DNA from: Pseudarthrobacter sulfonivorans
Lineage (GTDB): Bacteria; Actinomycetota; Actinomycetes; Actinomycetales; Micrococcaceae
Direction of reading: 5' to 3'
Assembly: GCF_014712225.1 (NCBI RefSeq)
Contig: NZ_JACXBW010000011.1
Location: 104,041-168,040, forward strand
Length of the DNA: 64,000 nt
Shown here: positions 1-7,513 of the stretch, piece by piece
Position numbering within the stretch: position 1 is the stretch's first letter
Layout of the letters: every line of letters begins with the position of its first letter
Translations under genes and position numbers: made by a program
The notes under the pieces: model-generated
The model's database searches: none
What the model was told of the DNA's origin: nothing
Seen by the model: the letters and a program-made list of their open reading frames with translations, nothing else

Positions 1-191
1 CGGCGAAGCCTGGCCCTCGCCAGTTCCTCGCCCGGCTCCGTTCCGCTGAGCACTTCATCGATGATTTCCTGCGCCTGCCACCGAAGGGACTCGCGGGCGA
101 ATTGCCGCACCTCGGCCGATGCCGCCGTGGTTTCGATCCACGGGTCCGGGTCGTTGCATGGGATAAACTCGAACGTTCGCTCTGCTGACAT
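1..191 (-). CDS. Hypothetical protein, N-terminal part (cut by window edge)
   Basis: The minus strand is open from an ATG at 191 to the window edge, giving at least 63 residues (MSAERTFEFIPCN...). The start is fixed by a full AAGGAGG ribosome site a few bases upstream (about 196-202). The visible part is acidic, rich in Glu and Ala, with no signal peptide or membrane segment. I do not recognise a family. It is divergent from the tetR gene and shares its short upstream region, so the palindrome at 281-290 may control both. The C-terminus lies outside the window. Confidence 0.7.
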   Translation of the reverse strand, partial: MSAERTFEFIPCNDPDPWIETTAASAEVRQFARESLRWQAQEIIDEVLSGTEPGEELARARLR

Positions 192-280
192 TGGGGCCTC
201 CTTGCACCAGGCCGACGGGCCTTGGAAGGGTTCCCGTCGGCGTCAACGCACTTGTGTCTGGAAAAACATTACATGGAGTA

Positions 281-290
281 AGACCGGTCT
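281..290. promoter_or_regulatory. Candidate TetR operator
   Basis: AGACCGGTCT is a perfect 10-base palindrome, 31 bases before the tetR start and between two divergent genes. Short palindromes of this kind are usual operators for autoregulated TetR repressors. The assignment is by position and symmetry only. Confidence 0.5.
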
Positions 291-321
291 GTCTGCACCT
301 AGGAGTAAAGTAAATATCACG

Positions 322-945
322 ATGATTTCCGATGGAGAAGCCGCACTACAGCCGGCGGAAAGTTTTGCGTCGGCCGCGATTCGTCCCGCCGATTCCCGGG
401 AGCGAATCCTCGCCGTGGGCTACGAACTCTTCTCCCGACGCGGAGTGCGGGATGTCGGGGTCAACGAACTGATCGAGCGCTCCGGCGTGGCCAAGGCAAC
501 GTTCTACCGGCACTTCCCGTCCAAGGACGCATTGGTTTTGGCGTTCCTGGAGCTACGGGACCAGCTCTGGACTGTGGACGCCATCGTTGGCCAGGCCAAG
601 CTTCGTGCCACCAAGCCTACGGAACAGCTGCTGGCCATTTTCGACGTCTTTGGCGAATGGTTCCTCCGGGACGACTTTGAAGCCTGCTCCTTCATCAACA
701 TCCTGCTGGAAATGGGTCCGGCGCATCCATTGGGCCGGGCCAGCATCGACTACCTGTCCAGGATCCGGGGCCACGTGCAAACCCTCGCGGAGCAGGCCGG
801 TCTGGACCGCCCGGAGGATTTCGCCCGGTCCTGGCACATCCTCATGAAGGGGTCCATCGTCTCGGCCTCCGAGGGGGACATGCAGGCTGCGAAACGCGCC
901 CAGCAGATGGCCGGTTGGCTGATCGAGCACCACACCAGCAAATAG
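322..945 (+). CDS. TetR/AcrR-family transcriptional regulator
   Basis: 207-residue regulator. The N-terminal helix-turn-helix (about residues 20-65) has the family signature, with RERILAVGYELFSRRGVRDV followed by GVAKATFYRHFPSKDALV. The C-terminal half is the usual ligand and dimer domain. The frame is open further upstream, but the ATG at 322 is preferred because it places the HTH near the N-terminus and AGGAG lies at 301-305, although the spacing is long. A palindromic operator candidate lies at 281-290. The likely targets are itself, the divergent gene at 1-191 and perhaps the PfpI gene downstream. The ligand is unknown. Confidence 0.9.
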   Translation: MISDGEAALQPAESFASAAIRPADSRERILAVGYELFSRRGVRDVGVNELIERSGVAKATFYRHFPSKDALVLAFLELRDQLWTVDAIVGQAKLRATKPTEQLLAIFDVFGEWFLRDDFEACSFINILLEMGPAHPLGRASIDYLSRIRGHVQTLAEQAGLDRPEDFARSWHILMKGSIVSASEGDMQAAKRAQQMAGWLIEHHTSK

Positions 946-950
946 TCAGC

Positions 951-979
951 TTGCTTATCACCTGGTGCTTTCCTAGGCT
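951..979 (+). promoter_or_regulatory. Promoter for the DJ-1/PfpI gene
   Basis: TTGCTT (951-956) and TAGGCT (974-979) are spaced by 17 bases, a reasonable sigma-70/SigA promoter. Transcription would start near 986, leaving a leader of about 75 bases before the strong ribosome site of the next gene. Confidence 0.5.
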
Positions 980-1059
980 GGATGCTGTCAGACACACAAC
1001 TCTCGAAGCGGTCACCCGGCGCTGGATTGCGCCCGGTCCGCCTCGCTGAAGGAGGAAAA

Positions 1060-1626
1060 ATGTCAGAACACAACATCGCAGGCAAGAAGGTAGCTTTCCT
1101 GCTGACGGACGGCGTGGAGCAGATTGAGCTCACCAGCCCGTGGCAGGCAGTCAAGGACGCCGGCGGCGAACCCACCCTGGTAGCTCCCAGCAGCGGACGG
1201 CTGCAGGGGTACAACGGGACGGACAAAGGCGACACATTCAACGTTGACCTCACCTTGGCGGAGGCCAACGCTTCCGACTTCGACGCCCTGGTGCTCCCCG
1301 GCGGCGTGGTCAACGCCGACCATCTCCGCGTGGACAAGGCCGCCCAGAGCTTCGCGCGCAGCTTCTTTGAGCAGCACAAACCGGTTGCTTCCATCTGCCA
1401 TGGACCGTGGCTGCTGATCGATGCCGGTGTGATTCGCGGCCGCAACGTCACCTCCTACCACACGCTCCAGACGGACCTGAAGAATGCTGGTGCCAACTGG
1501 AGTGATGAGGAAGTGGTGGTGGACCAGGGCCTGGTGACCAGCCGTCACCCGGGTGACCTGGACGCCTTCAACGGCAAGCTCGTGGAGGAAATCTCGGAAG
1601 GCCAGCACGCCGGCCAGACCGCCTGA
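1060..1626 (+). CDS. DJ-1/PfpI family protein (YhbO/general stress type)
   Basis: 188 residues of the DJ-1/PfpI superfamily. The nucleophile elbow is SICHGPW, with Cys113 and His114, and the conserved acid is Glu20 in DGVEQIELTSP, so the Glu/Cys/His set of active members is complete. Bacterial relatives are stress-induced and are reported as glyoxalase III-, deglycase- or peptidase-like cytosolic enzymes; the exact activity cannot be read from sequence. The start at 1060 is fixed by GAAGGAGG just upstream. A promoter candidate is at 951-979, so it can be expressed separately from tetR. Confidence 0.9.
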   Translation: MSEHNIAGKKVAFLLTDGVEQIELTSPWQAVKDAGGEPTLVAPSSGRLQGYNGTDKGDTFNVDLTLAEANASDFDALVLPGGVVNADHLRVDKAAQSFARSFFEQHKPVASICHGPWLLIDAGVIRGRNVTSYHTLQTDLKNAGANWSDEEVVVDQGLVTSRHPGDLDAFNGKLVEEISEGQHAGQTA

Positions 1627-1716
1627 GGAGCCTGAGGAATCTGCCTGGTTCCCCCGCGGTTAACAGTAATGAGCGGGGGAACCACCCGTCTTGACGAATC
1701 ATGAAGAGGGATCGGC

Positions 1717-2172
1717 ATGACCAGGCAGGTTGAATCGGTTGAGGACGACGCCGGCGCAGTGGTGTACTACCACCGGCACGCGAATGGCGGGGGCTTTGTG
1801 GGCCGCGGGGCTGTTGTGGCTGACTCGGCCCGCCTGGGGCCCATGACGTACGTTGAGCCGCACGCGCGGATCGGAGCATGCGCCCGGGTGGGGCACGGCA
1901 GCTGGATCGACCAGCAGGTGCAGGTGGGGGTACGGACCATTATCGGCGACGCCGTCCGCGTGGGCCACGGAACAATTATCGGTAACCGCGTGCACATCGG
2001 TAGCCATTCACGTATCGGCGCCGGTGCCGTCATTGGACATGGCGCCCGGCTGGCGGCTGACAGCAGGGTGCCCGACGGCGGTCGCGTTGCCGCCCAGCCG
2101 CAGCGCCGGTCTGACGTGGTGGCGGATAAGCGCCCGAGCGTGCGCAAGCGGCAGAAGAAGCTGGCCGCCTGA
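1717..2172 (+). CDS. Hexapeptide-repeat (left-handed beta-helix) protein
   Basis: 151 residues. From about residue 28 to 115 it carries tandem hexapeptides of the isoleucine-patch type (for example ARIGACARVGHGSWI, then TIIGDAVRVGHGTIIGNRVH), predicting a left-handed parallel beta-helix like the gamma-class carbonic anhydrase and acyltransferase folds. The three-histidine metal site of carbonic anhydrases is not clear, and no acyltransferase domain precedes the helix, so the activity is unknown. The C-terminus is basic (RKRQKKLAA). AGAGGG precedes the ATG. The stop codon sits in the loop of the terminator hairpin. Confidence 0.8.
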   Translation: MTRQVESVEDDAGAVVYYHRHANGGGFVGRGAVVADSARLGPMTYVEPHARIGACARVGHGSWIDQQVQVGVRTIIGDAVRVGHGTIIGNRVHIGSHSRIGAGAVIGHGARLAADSRVPDGGRVAAQPQRRSDVVADKRPSVRKRQKKLAA

Positions 2173-2186
2173 GGCGGCCAGCTTCT
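2156..2186. terminator. Bidirectional terminator with the stop codon as its loop
   Basis: A perfect 14-base stem (2156-2169 with 2173-2186) encloses only TGA, which is the stop codon of the hexapeptide gene. The left arm therefore codes for the last residues and the right arm is downstream. It sits between convergent genes, so it can serve both strands. Confidence 0.8.
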
Positions 2187-2242
2187 CTCAGCGACGGCTC
2201 CCGTTGAGGTGGCTCGCCGGCCCGGTCCGGGCCGGGGCTGGG

Positions 2243-3406
2243 CTAAAGCATGCTGGCGCCGATGTCCCGGCCGATCTGCCTGAGCAGCGCCGCGGACAGT
2301 TCGGGGTCCTTGGAAGAGTCCAGGTCCGTATACTCGGCGAGCGTGTAAACGCTGGTGAGTGCCAGGTCGGACCAGCGCTCGCGCGGGAGCAGCGAGCGTC
2401 CGGCGACGGCGATGATCGACCGGGCTCCGGATCGGCGGGCGACGGCGGCCGGCAGCTTTCCCGCCAGTGTTTGTTCGTCGATGCTTCCCTCGCCGGTGAT
2501 CACCACGTCGCAGCCGTCCTTGCGGCTGTTGAAGTCCAGCAGGTCCAGGAAGAAGTCTGCGCCCGAGACCTGTTGGGCCCCGAGCAGCAGGCAGGCGAAG
2601 CCGATTCCGCCCGCGCTGCCTGCGCCCTCATGCCGCGCCAGCGTCGCGGCATCGGGAAATCCGGCGCCTGGAAACCCAGCCTCGGTCAGCCGGGAGACAA
2701 AATGCGTGAGGCTCTCCTCGAGTGCCGCGATCTCAGCGGGTCCGGCGCCTTTTTGGGGGCCAAAAACGGCCGGTGCGCCCTGGGGTCCAAGGAGCGGGTT
2801 GTGCACGTCGCTGGCGATGATCAGCTCGGTGCCGGCCAAGTCAGGGAATGCTGCCCGGTGTACGGAGTGGATCCGGCCCAGTGACCTGCCGGCACCGTTC
2901 AGCTGCCGTCCGTCGGCATCCCGGAAGGTGAACCCGAGGGCGGTGAGCATCCCCATGCCGCCGTCGGTGCTGGCACTGCCGCCGAGCGCCAGCACTATGG
3001 TGGCCGGGTTGAGGCTCAAGGCGAACAGGACGGCTTCGCCGAAGCCGCGGCTGGAGGCTGCCATGGCTTCGAGCCGTCCGCCCGGCAGTAGCCCCAGGCC
3101 GCAGGTGTTGGCCACCTCCACAACTGCCGTGACGCCGTCGAACGCTATGCCCGCCTGGACCGGCTGACCCGTGGGTCCTGCCACGGTGTAGCTCCGCCGG
3201 GTGAAGCCGGAGGCGACGGCGGCGTCCACACTGCCGTCACCTCCGTCTGCGAGTGGAAGGAGCTCGCAGTGGACCGTCCCGGCGCCGGTTGCTGACCGGA
3301 GTCCCGCGGCCAGGGCGTCCGCCACCTCGCCGGCGGTGAGGCTGCCTTTGAACTTATCGGGTGCGATGAGGGTCCGGACGTTTTTCGGGGCGGTGGTGTT
3401 GTTCAT
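2243..3406 (-). CDS. Glycerate kinase (GlxK/GarK type)
   Basis: 387 residues, the normal length for the glycerate kinase type 1 family, which phosphorylates D-glycerate (usually to 2-phosphoglycerate). The N-terminus APDKFKGSLTA is the family hallmark for substrate binding. LALGGSASTDGGMGMLTALG and VITGEGSIDEQT are the further conserved glycine-rich blocks. It starts one base after the dctA stop, so translation is coupled. With tartrate dehydrogenase and DctA upstream on the same strand, it would take glycerate from tartrate into lower glycolysis. Confidence 0.92.
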   Translation of the reverse strand: MNNTTAPKNVRTLIAPDKFKGSLTAGEVADALAAGLRSATGAGTVHCELLPLADGGDGSVDAAVASGFTRRSYTVAGPTGQPVQAGIAFDGVTAVVEVANTCGLGLLPGGRLEAMAASSRGFGEAVLFALSLNPATIVLALGGSASTDGGMGMLTALGFTFRDADGRQLNGAGRSLGRIHSVHRAAFPDLAGTELIIASDVHNPLLGPQGAPAVFGPQKGAGPAEIAALEESLTHFVSRLTEAGFPGAGFPDAATLARHEGAGSAGGIGFACLLLGAQQVSGADFFLDLLDFNSRKDGCDVVITGEGSIDEQTLAGKLPAAVARRSGARSIIAVAGRSLLPRERWSDLALTSVYTLAEYTDLDSSKDPELSAALLRQIGRDIGASML

Positions 3407-3407
3407 G

Positions 3408-4916
3408 TCAGACAGATTCCGAATAGGCCGGGCGGCGGTTATTGGTTGTGGAAGGCTCGACGGCGGCAGGTGCCGCCGGTGCCGGACCTTCTGTCACCGC
3501 GTGCTTGGGTGCGTGGTGGCCGTATTCGGCCAGGTCCTCATCGATGTCCGCGACGTCGTCCACATGGACCGGGTCCTCGGCGGGCATGGGCTCCACGTGT
3601 TCTCCGGCGAAGACGCGGCGGGCGCGGTCTGCGTCCAGGGTGCGGTCCCACCAAGCGATGAAGAGGGTGGCGACGGCGTTGCCGGTGAAGTTGACCAGGG
3701 CGCGGCATTCGGACATGAACTTGTCGATGCCGAAGATGAGCATGATGCCTGCGGCCGGGATGGTGCCGAGGGTGGTGAGGGTTGCGGTCAGGGCGATGAA
3801 TCCGCCGCCGGCCACTCCGGCTGCGCCCTTGGAGGTGAGGAGCATGACGGCGATCAGGCCCAGCTGCTGGCCGATGCTCAGGTGGGTGTTGGTGGCCTGC
3901 GCGATGTAGAGGGCAGCGAGGGAGAGGTAGATCGCGGCGCCGTCGAGGTTGAAGCTGTAGCCGGTGGGGACCACCAGTCCTACGGTTTCCTTCTTGACGC
4001 CGGCGTGCTCGAGCTTGCGCATCAGGCCGGGCAGGGCGGGCTCCGCCGTGGAGGTGCCCAGGATGAGCATGTATTCCTCTTTGAGGTGGCGGATCATGGT
4101 GAAGATGTTCAGTTTCAGGAAGGCCATCACGGAACCGAGGACCACCACAACAAAGAGGATCGAGGTGACGTAGAACAGTGCGATCAGCCCGCCCATGCTG
4201 GTCAGGGAGGACACCCCGTATTTGCCGACCGCGAAGGCCATCGCGCCGAAGGCCCCCAGCGGCGCTGCCTTCATGATGAACCCCAGAATCTTGAACATCA
4301 CGCCGGTGAGTCGCTGCACCCCGTCCAGGACCGGGGCGCCCACCTTGCCCATGGCGTTCAGGGCGATGCCGAAGACGACGGCGATAAAGATGATCTGAAG
4401 GATGTCGCCCTCGACGAAGGGCCCCACAACGCTGTTGGGGATGATGTGGGTGAGGAACTGCCACCACTCCTGGTGCTGGCCGGCGTCGATGAGCTTGGCT
4501 GCAGAATCGGAGGCCTTGATGGTGCTGGCGTCCACGTTCATGCCCTCGCCAAGGCGGAAGATATTGATGGCCACCAAGCCGAAGATCAGGGCGAAGATGG
4601 TGCCCACCTGGAAGTAGGTCAGGGCTTTCAGGCCCGTCATGCCGACTTTCTTCAGGTCGGCGACGCTGGCGATGCCGCCCACGATGGTCAGGAACACAAT
4701 GGGCCCGATCAGCATCTTCATGGAGCTCACGAAGGTGGTGCCGATGGGTTCCATGGCGATGCCGGCGGTCGGTGCGAGCCAGCCGACCAGGATGCCGACA
4801 ACAATGGCTGTCAGTACCCAGAAGTAAAGCTGCCGGTACCAACGTGTTTTAGGGGCTTTCGCTGCCGGCTGTGTCGTGGCTGGGGCAGCCCGGCCCGTGG
4901 TGGTGCTGTGATCCAT
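3408..4916 (-). CDS. dctA: C4-dicarboxylate:cation symporter (DctA/GltP family)
   Basis: 502-residue DAACS-family carrier. Conserved carrier motifs are visible: SSMKMLIGPIVFLTIVGGIA, the serine-rich hairpin EEYMLILGTSTAEPALP, VVPTGYSFNLDG and DKFMSECRALVNFTGNAVA. These form the substrate and cation sites. The C-terminal ~70 residues are an acidic, Pro/Ala-rich tail not needed by the fold. GAGGTAGGA precedes the ATG. It lies between tartrate dehydrogenase and glycerate kinase, so tartrate or a related C4 diacid is the likely substrate, beside malate, succinate and fumarate as known for DctA. Confidence 0.92.
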   Translation of the reverse strand: MDHSTTTGRAAPATTQPAAKAPKTRWYRQLYFWVLTAIVVGILVGWLAPTAGIAMEPIGTTFVSSMKMLIGPIVFLTIVGGIASVADLKKVGMTGLKALTYFQVGTIFALIFGLVAINIFRLGEGMNVDASTIKASDSAAKLIDAGQHQEWWQFLTHIIPNSVVGPFVEGDILQIIFIAVVFGIALNAMGKVGAPVLDGVQRLTGVMFKILGFIMKAAPLGAFGAMAFAVGKYGVSSLTSMGGLIALFYVTSILFVVVVLGSVMAFLKLNIFTMIRHLKEEYMLILGTSTAEPALPGLMRKLEHAGVKKETVGLVVPTGYSFNLDGAAIYLSLAALYIAQATNTHLSIGQQLGLIAVMLLTSKGAAGVAGGGFIALTATLTTLGTIPAAGIMLIFGIDKFMSECRALVNFTGNAVATLFIAWWDRTLDADRARRVFAGEHVEPMPAEDPVHVDDVADIDEDLAEYGHHAPKHAVTEGPAPAAPAAVEPSTTNNRRPAYSESV

Positions 4917-4953
4917 GATTCCTACCTCGTTGTGGAATGGCGCTGGAGGGCGC

Positions 4954-5126
4954 GGAGGTCCCTTCCCAACACTCGCAAGCTCGTGCCGGGGCCATCGGGA
5001 CGCCGCTGATAAGTAAGGGGGCGGAGCGTTCGACGGCGGCCGCGGGGCCGCCCGCGGAGGTCCCTTCCCAACACTTGCAAGCTCGTGTTGGGGTCCTCGG
5101 GACGCCGCTTGGCGTGGGACCTCCGC
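4954..5126. repeat. Two direct repeats with nested inverted repeats between TDH and dctA
   Basis: A 54-base unit beginning GGAGGTCCCTTCCCAACAC occurs at 4954-5007 and again, slightly diverged, at 5056-5109. Within copy two CCCAACAC (5067-5074) pairs with GTGTTGGG (5085-5092), and GCGGAGGTCCC (5054-5064) pairs with GGGACCTCCGC (5116-5126). The core resembles blocks near 48.0 and 53.7 kb. It may act as a partial terminator or an mRNA-stability element between the tartrate dehydrogenase and transporter cistrons. Confidence 0.8.
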
Positions 5127-5138
5127 GAAAAAGACTTG

Positions 5139-6236
5139 CTACACCGCGGCGGGTGCGAGCGTGAGTGCCTTGATGATTGCCTCGGTAACGTCGTCCGTCC
5201 TGGCGTCGCCGCCGACGTCCCGGGTCAGGTGGCCGGAGCCGGTGGCTGCCTCGATGGCGGCCTCAACCTGGCGAGCCTCCTCGTGCAGGCCGAAATGGTC
5301 CAGCATCAGGGCGGCGCTGGCGATGGCGCCGATCGGGTTGCTGATGCCCTGGCCGGCGATGTCCGGAGCGGAGCCGTGGACCGGCTCAAACATGGACGGG
5401 AAGCGGCGCTCGGGGTTCAGGTTGGCGCTCGCCGCCAGGCCCAGGCTGCCGGCAAGTGCTGAGCCCAGGTCGGACAGGATGTCTGCGTTCAGGTTGGACG
5501 CGACCACCACCGACAGGTCCTCGGGCTTGAGGATGAACTTGGCGCTCATGGCATCCACCAGGACGCTTTCGGTCTGCACGTCCGGGTAATCCAGTGCCAC
5601 GCGGTTGAAGACTTCGTCCCAGAGGACCATGCCGTACTGCTGGGCGTTGGACTTGGTGACCGACGAGACCTTCTTCACCGTGCGGGTCCGGGCAAGGTCG
5701 AAGGCGAAGCGCATGATGCGCTCGCAGCCCTTCTCGGTGAACAGCGCGGTCTGCAGCGCCACTTCGTTGCCGGGGCCGCGGCCGCTGAGGTTGCGACCGC
5801 CCAGGCCGGCGTACTCGCCTTCGCTGTTCTCGCGGACAACCACCCAGTCAAGCTCGGTGTTGTCTGCCTTCCGCAGCGGCGACTGGATGCCGGGCAGGAA
5901 CTTCACGGGGCGGATGTTGGCCCACTGGTCGAAGTTCTGTGTAATGTTCAGGCGCAGGCCCCAGAGGCTGATGTGGTCCGGGACGTTTTCCCAGCCGACG
6001 GCGCCGAAGTAAATGGCGTCGAATTCCTTGAGCGCTTCCAGGCCCTTGGGGTCCATCATCTGGCCGGTCTTTTCGTAGTAGCCGCAGCCCCAGGGGAACT
6101 CGGTCCAGTCGAAAGCGAACTTGCCGTTGGAGTTCTCCGCAAGGGCCTCGAGAACGCGGCGGCCGGCGGAAACGACTTCCTTGCCCACGCCGTCTGCGGG
6201 GATGGATGCGATGCTGAATTTCTGGGTGGCGCTCAT
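5139..6236 (-). CDS. Tartrate dehydrogenase/decarboxylase (TtuC/YeaU family)
   Basis: 365-residue member of the isocitrate/isopropylmalate dehydrogenase family, closest in pattern to tartrate dehydrogenase/D-malate dehydrogenase. Seen are the NAD-site start IPADGVGKEVV, the substrate arginine loop SLWGLRLNITQNFDQWANIR, VVRENSEGEYAG, the catalytic Lys region SVTKSNAQQYGMVLWDE and metal aspartates in VLVDAMSAKF and ASNLNADILSDLGSAL. Known family members oxidise L-tartrate and D-malate and convert meso-tartrate to D-glycerate plus CO2. The downstream glycerate kinase favours tartrate. A LysR gene lies upstream on the same strand. Confidence 0.88.
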   Translation of the reverse strand: MSATQKFSIASIPADGVGKEVVSAGRRVLEALAENSNGKFAFDWTEFPWGCGYYEKTGQMMDPKGLEALKEFDAIYFGAVGWENVPDHISLWGLRLNITQNFDQWANIRPVKFLPGIQSPLRKADNTELDWVVVRENSEGEYAGLGGRNLSGRGPGNEVALQTALFTEKGCERIMRFAFDLARTRTVKKVSSVTKSNAQQYGMVLWDEVFNRVALDYPDVQTESVLVDAMSAKFILKPEDLSVVVASNLNADILSDLGSALAGSLGLAASANLNPERRFPSMFEPVHGSAPDIAGQGISNPIGAIASAALMLDHFGLHEEARQVEAAIEAATGSGHLTRDVGGDARTDDVTEAIIKALTLAPAAV

Positions 6237-6347
6237 GTGCCTACCTCCTCGTTGAGTTTTTTACCAGCGGGCCTGTAATCCGGGTCACACTGTTCTTCCT
6301 CTTCAAGTAGACGGCCCGTGGGCAGGCAGCGTCCAAGACCAAGATCC

Positions 6348-6382
6348 GATCCGCTAGATAGGTTTTCCCTATCTAGCGGATC
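6348..6382. promoter_or_regulatory. 15-base inverted repeat, candidate LysR operator
   Basis: Perfect arms 6348-6362 and 6368-6382 enclose five bases. The core ATAGG-N5-CCTAT fits the symmetric T-N11-A rule of LysR-type sites. It lies 112-146 bases before the tartrate dehydrogenase start and 121 bases after the lysR stop. The length of the stem also allows a terminator for lysR. Confidence 0.6.
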
Positions 6383-6403
6383 CATCCACCGCTCCAACAC
6401 CGC

Positions 6404-6478
6404 CCCCCTCGCCTCACAAGTTCGGCCAGGGAACCCTGCCAGCGTGGGCCCTGGCCCTTATGAGCACTCAAAAGGGCC
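6404..6478. repeat. Intergenic hairpin repeat copy
   Basis: The block includes GGGAACCCTGCCAGCGTGGG and the hairpin GGCCCTT (6453-6459) with AAGGGCC (6472-6478) around a loop containing GAGCACTC. Similar text occurs near 53.7 kb (GGAACCCTCGCGGTGTGGG, then a hairpin in GGCCCTTTTGACAGCTCA) and, in part, near 48.0 kb. It is close to the end of the lysR gene and probably works as its terminator. Confidence 0.6.
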
Positions 6479-6502
6479 GTGTTGGAGCAACCGATGGGGA
6501 AG

Positions 6503-7387
6503 CTAGTCGACGTGCTCAGCCGCGACTTTCAGGAAGGCCTGCGCCGCGGGGGTCATGCCGTCCTTCCGACTCAGGATGGCCACATCGAGGTGGGACACCG
6601 GTTCGATCAGCAGCGTACGGAGCCCGGCTTTTTGTGCAGTGGGTGCCCAGGATGAGGGCATCACCGCGTGCCCGACGCCGGCCAGCACCAGGGGCAGGAT
6701 GGAGGTCCGGTGTGCCACTTCGACAACGATCTCCACCTGGACGCCGTGCGCCAGGGCGTCGTCGACCAGCCACCGCATCAGGGATCCGCGCTGGCTGGCA
6801 ATCAGGCGGTGACCGCCCAGGTCTTCGCGCTGGATGGCCGGCCCGGGGCGGAAGGTGTCCGTTTGCGGGTTAACGATCAGGATGAGTGGCTGGCGTTCGA
6901 GATCCAGGACGTTGACGCCCGGCACCCTGATGGGCGTGGAGGATCCGGCCAGCCCGATTTCCGTGCTTCCGCTGCGGACCGATTCGATGACTTCTTCCGG
7001 GGTGAACGCAGCGCTGACGTTGAGCCGTACGGACGGGTGGACCCGGGTAAAGCCAGCAATCATGGACGTCAGCGGTTCGATGCCGGGGGACGGCATGGTG
7101 ATGATGTCGAGCTTTCCGCTGCGGACGCCCCGCAAGGCCTGAACAGCTGACTGTGCGGCGTCCAGGTCCCGCATGACCAAGCGGGCCGGCCCCACCAGTT
7201 CCTTGCCGGCCTCACTGAGCACAGCCCTGCGGCCGATGCGGTGAAAGAGCGGAACGCCCAGCTCCTTTTCCAGGCTGGCGATGGTCTGGGACAACGACGG
7301 CTGGGCGATCAGCAGGTGCTCCGCCGCCCGGTTGAATCCGTCATGGTCAACAACGGCCAGGAAATACTTCAGTTTCCGGGTGTCCAC
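6503..7387 (-). CDS. LysR-family regulator of the tartrate genes
   Basis: 294 residues. The winged HTH is at the N-terminus: MDTRKLKYFLAVVDHDGFNR, then HLLIAQPSLSQTIASLEKEL. The rest is the periplasmic-binding-like effector domain (from about residue 90, KLDIITMPSPG). It lies just upstream of tartrate dehydrogenase on the same strand, and divergent from an MFS efflux gene at 7514. The inverted repeat at 6348-6382 lies on the tartrate side, which points to control of tartrate dehydrogenase-dctA-glycerate kinase, with a C4 acid as probable coinducer. Confidence 0.9.
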   Translation of the reverse strand: MDTRKLKYFLAVVDHDGFNRAAEHLLIAQPSLSQTIASLEKELGVPLFHRIGRRAVLSEAGKELVGPARLVMRDLDAAQSAVQALRGVRSGKLDIITMPSPGIEPLTSMIAGFTRVHPSVRLNVSAAFTPEEVIESVRSGSTEIGLAGSSTPIRVPGVNVLDLERQPLILIVNPQTDTFRPGPAIQREDLGGHRLIASQRGSLMRWLVDDALAHGVQVEIVVEVAHRTSILPLVLAGVGHAVMPSSWAPTAQKAGLRTLLIEPVSHLDVAILSRKDGMTPAAQAFLKVAAEHVD

Positions 7388-7513
7388 GCCAAACAGCCTA
7401 CGCGCAGCAAAGAAAAACCCCGTGCGCAGGAATGGCTGCGGCGAGTACAGTGTTGGAATCTGCAGCGACGATGCTCGCGCGCCACTTCATTCTTACTCCC
7501 TGAGGGAACACCC

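Noticed and set aside
3201..5009. 602-codon plus-strand open frame opposite dctA
   Set aside because: The product is a His/Asp/Gly/Glu-rich low-complexity string, the usual mirror of a GC-rich membrane gene; dctA on the minus strand has full family motifs.
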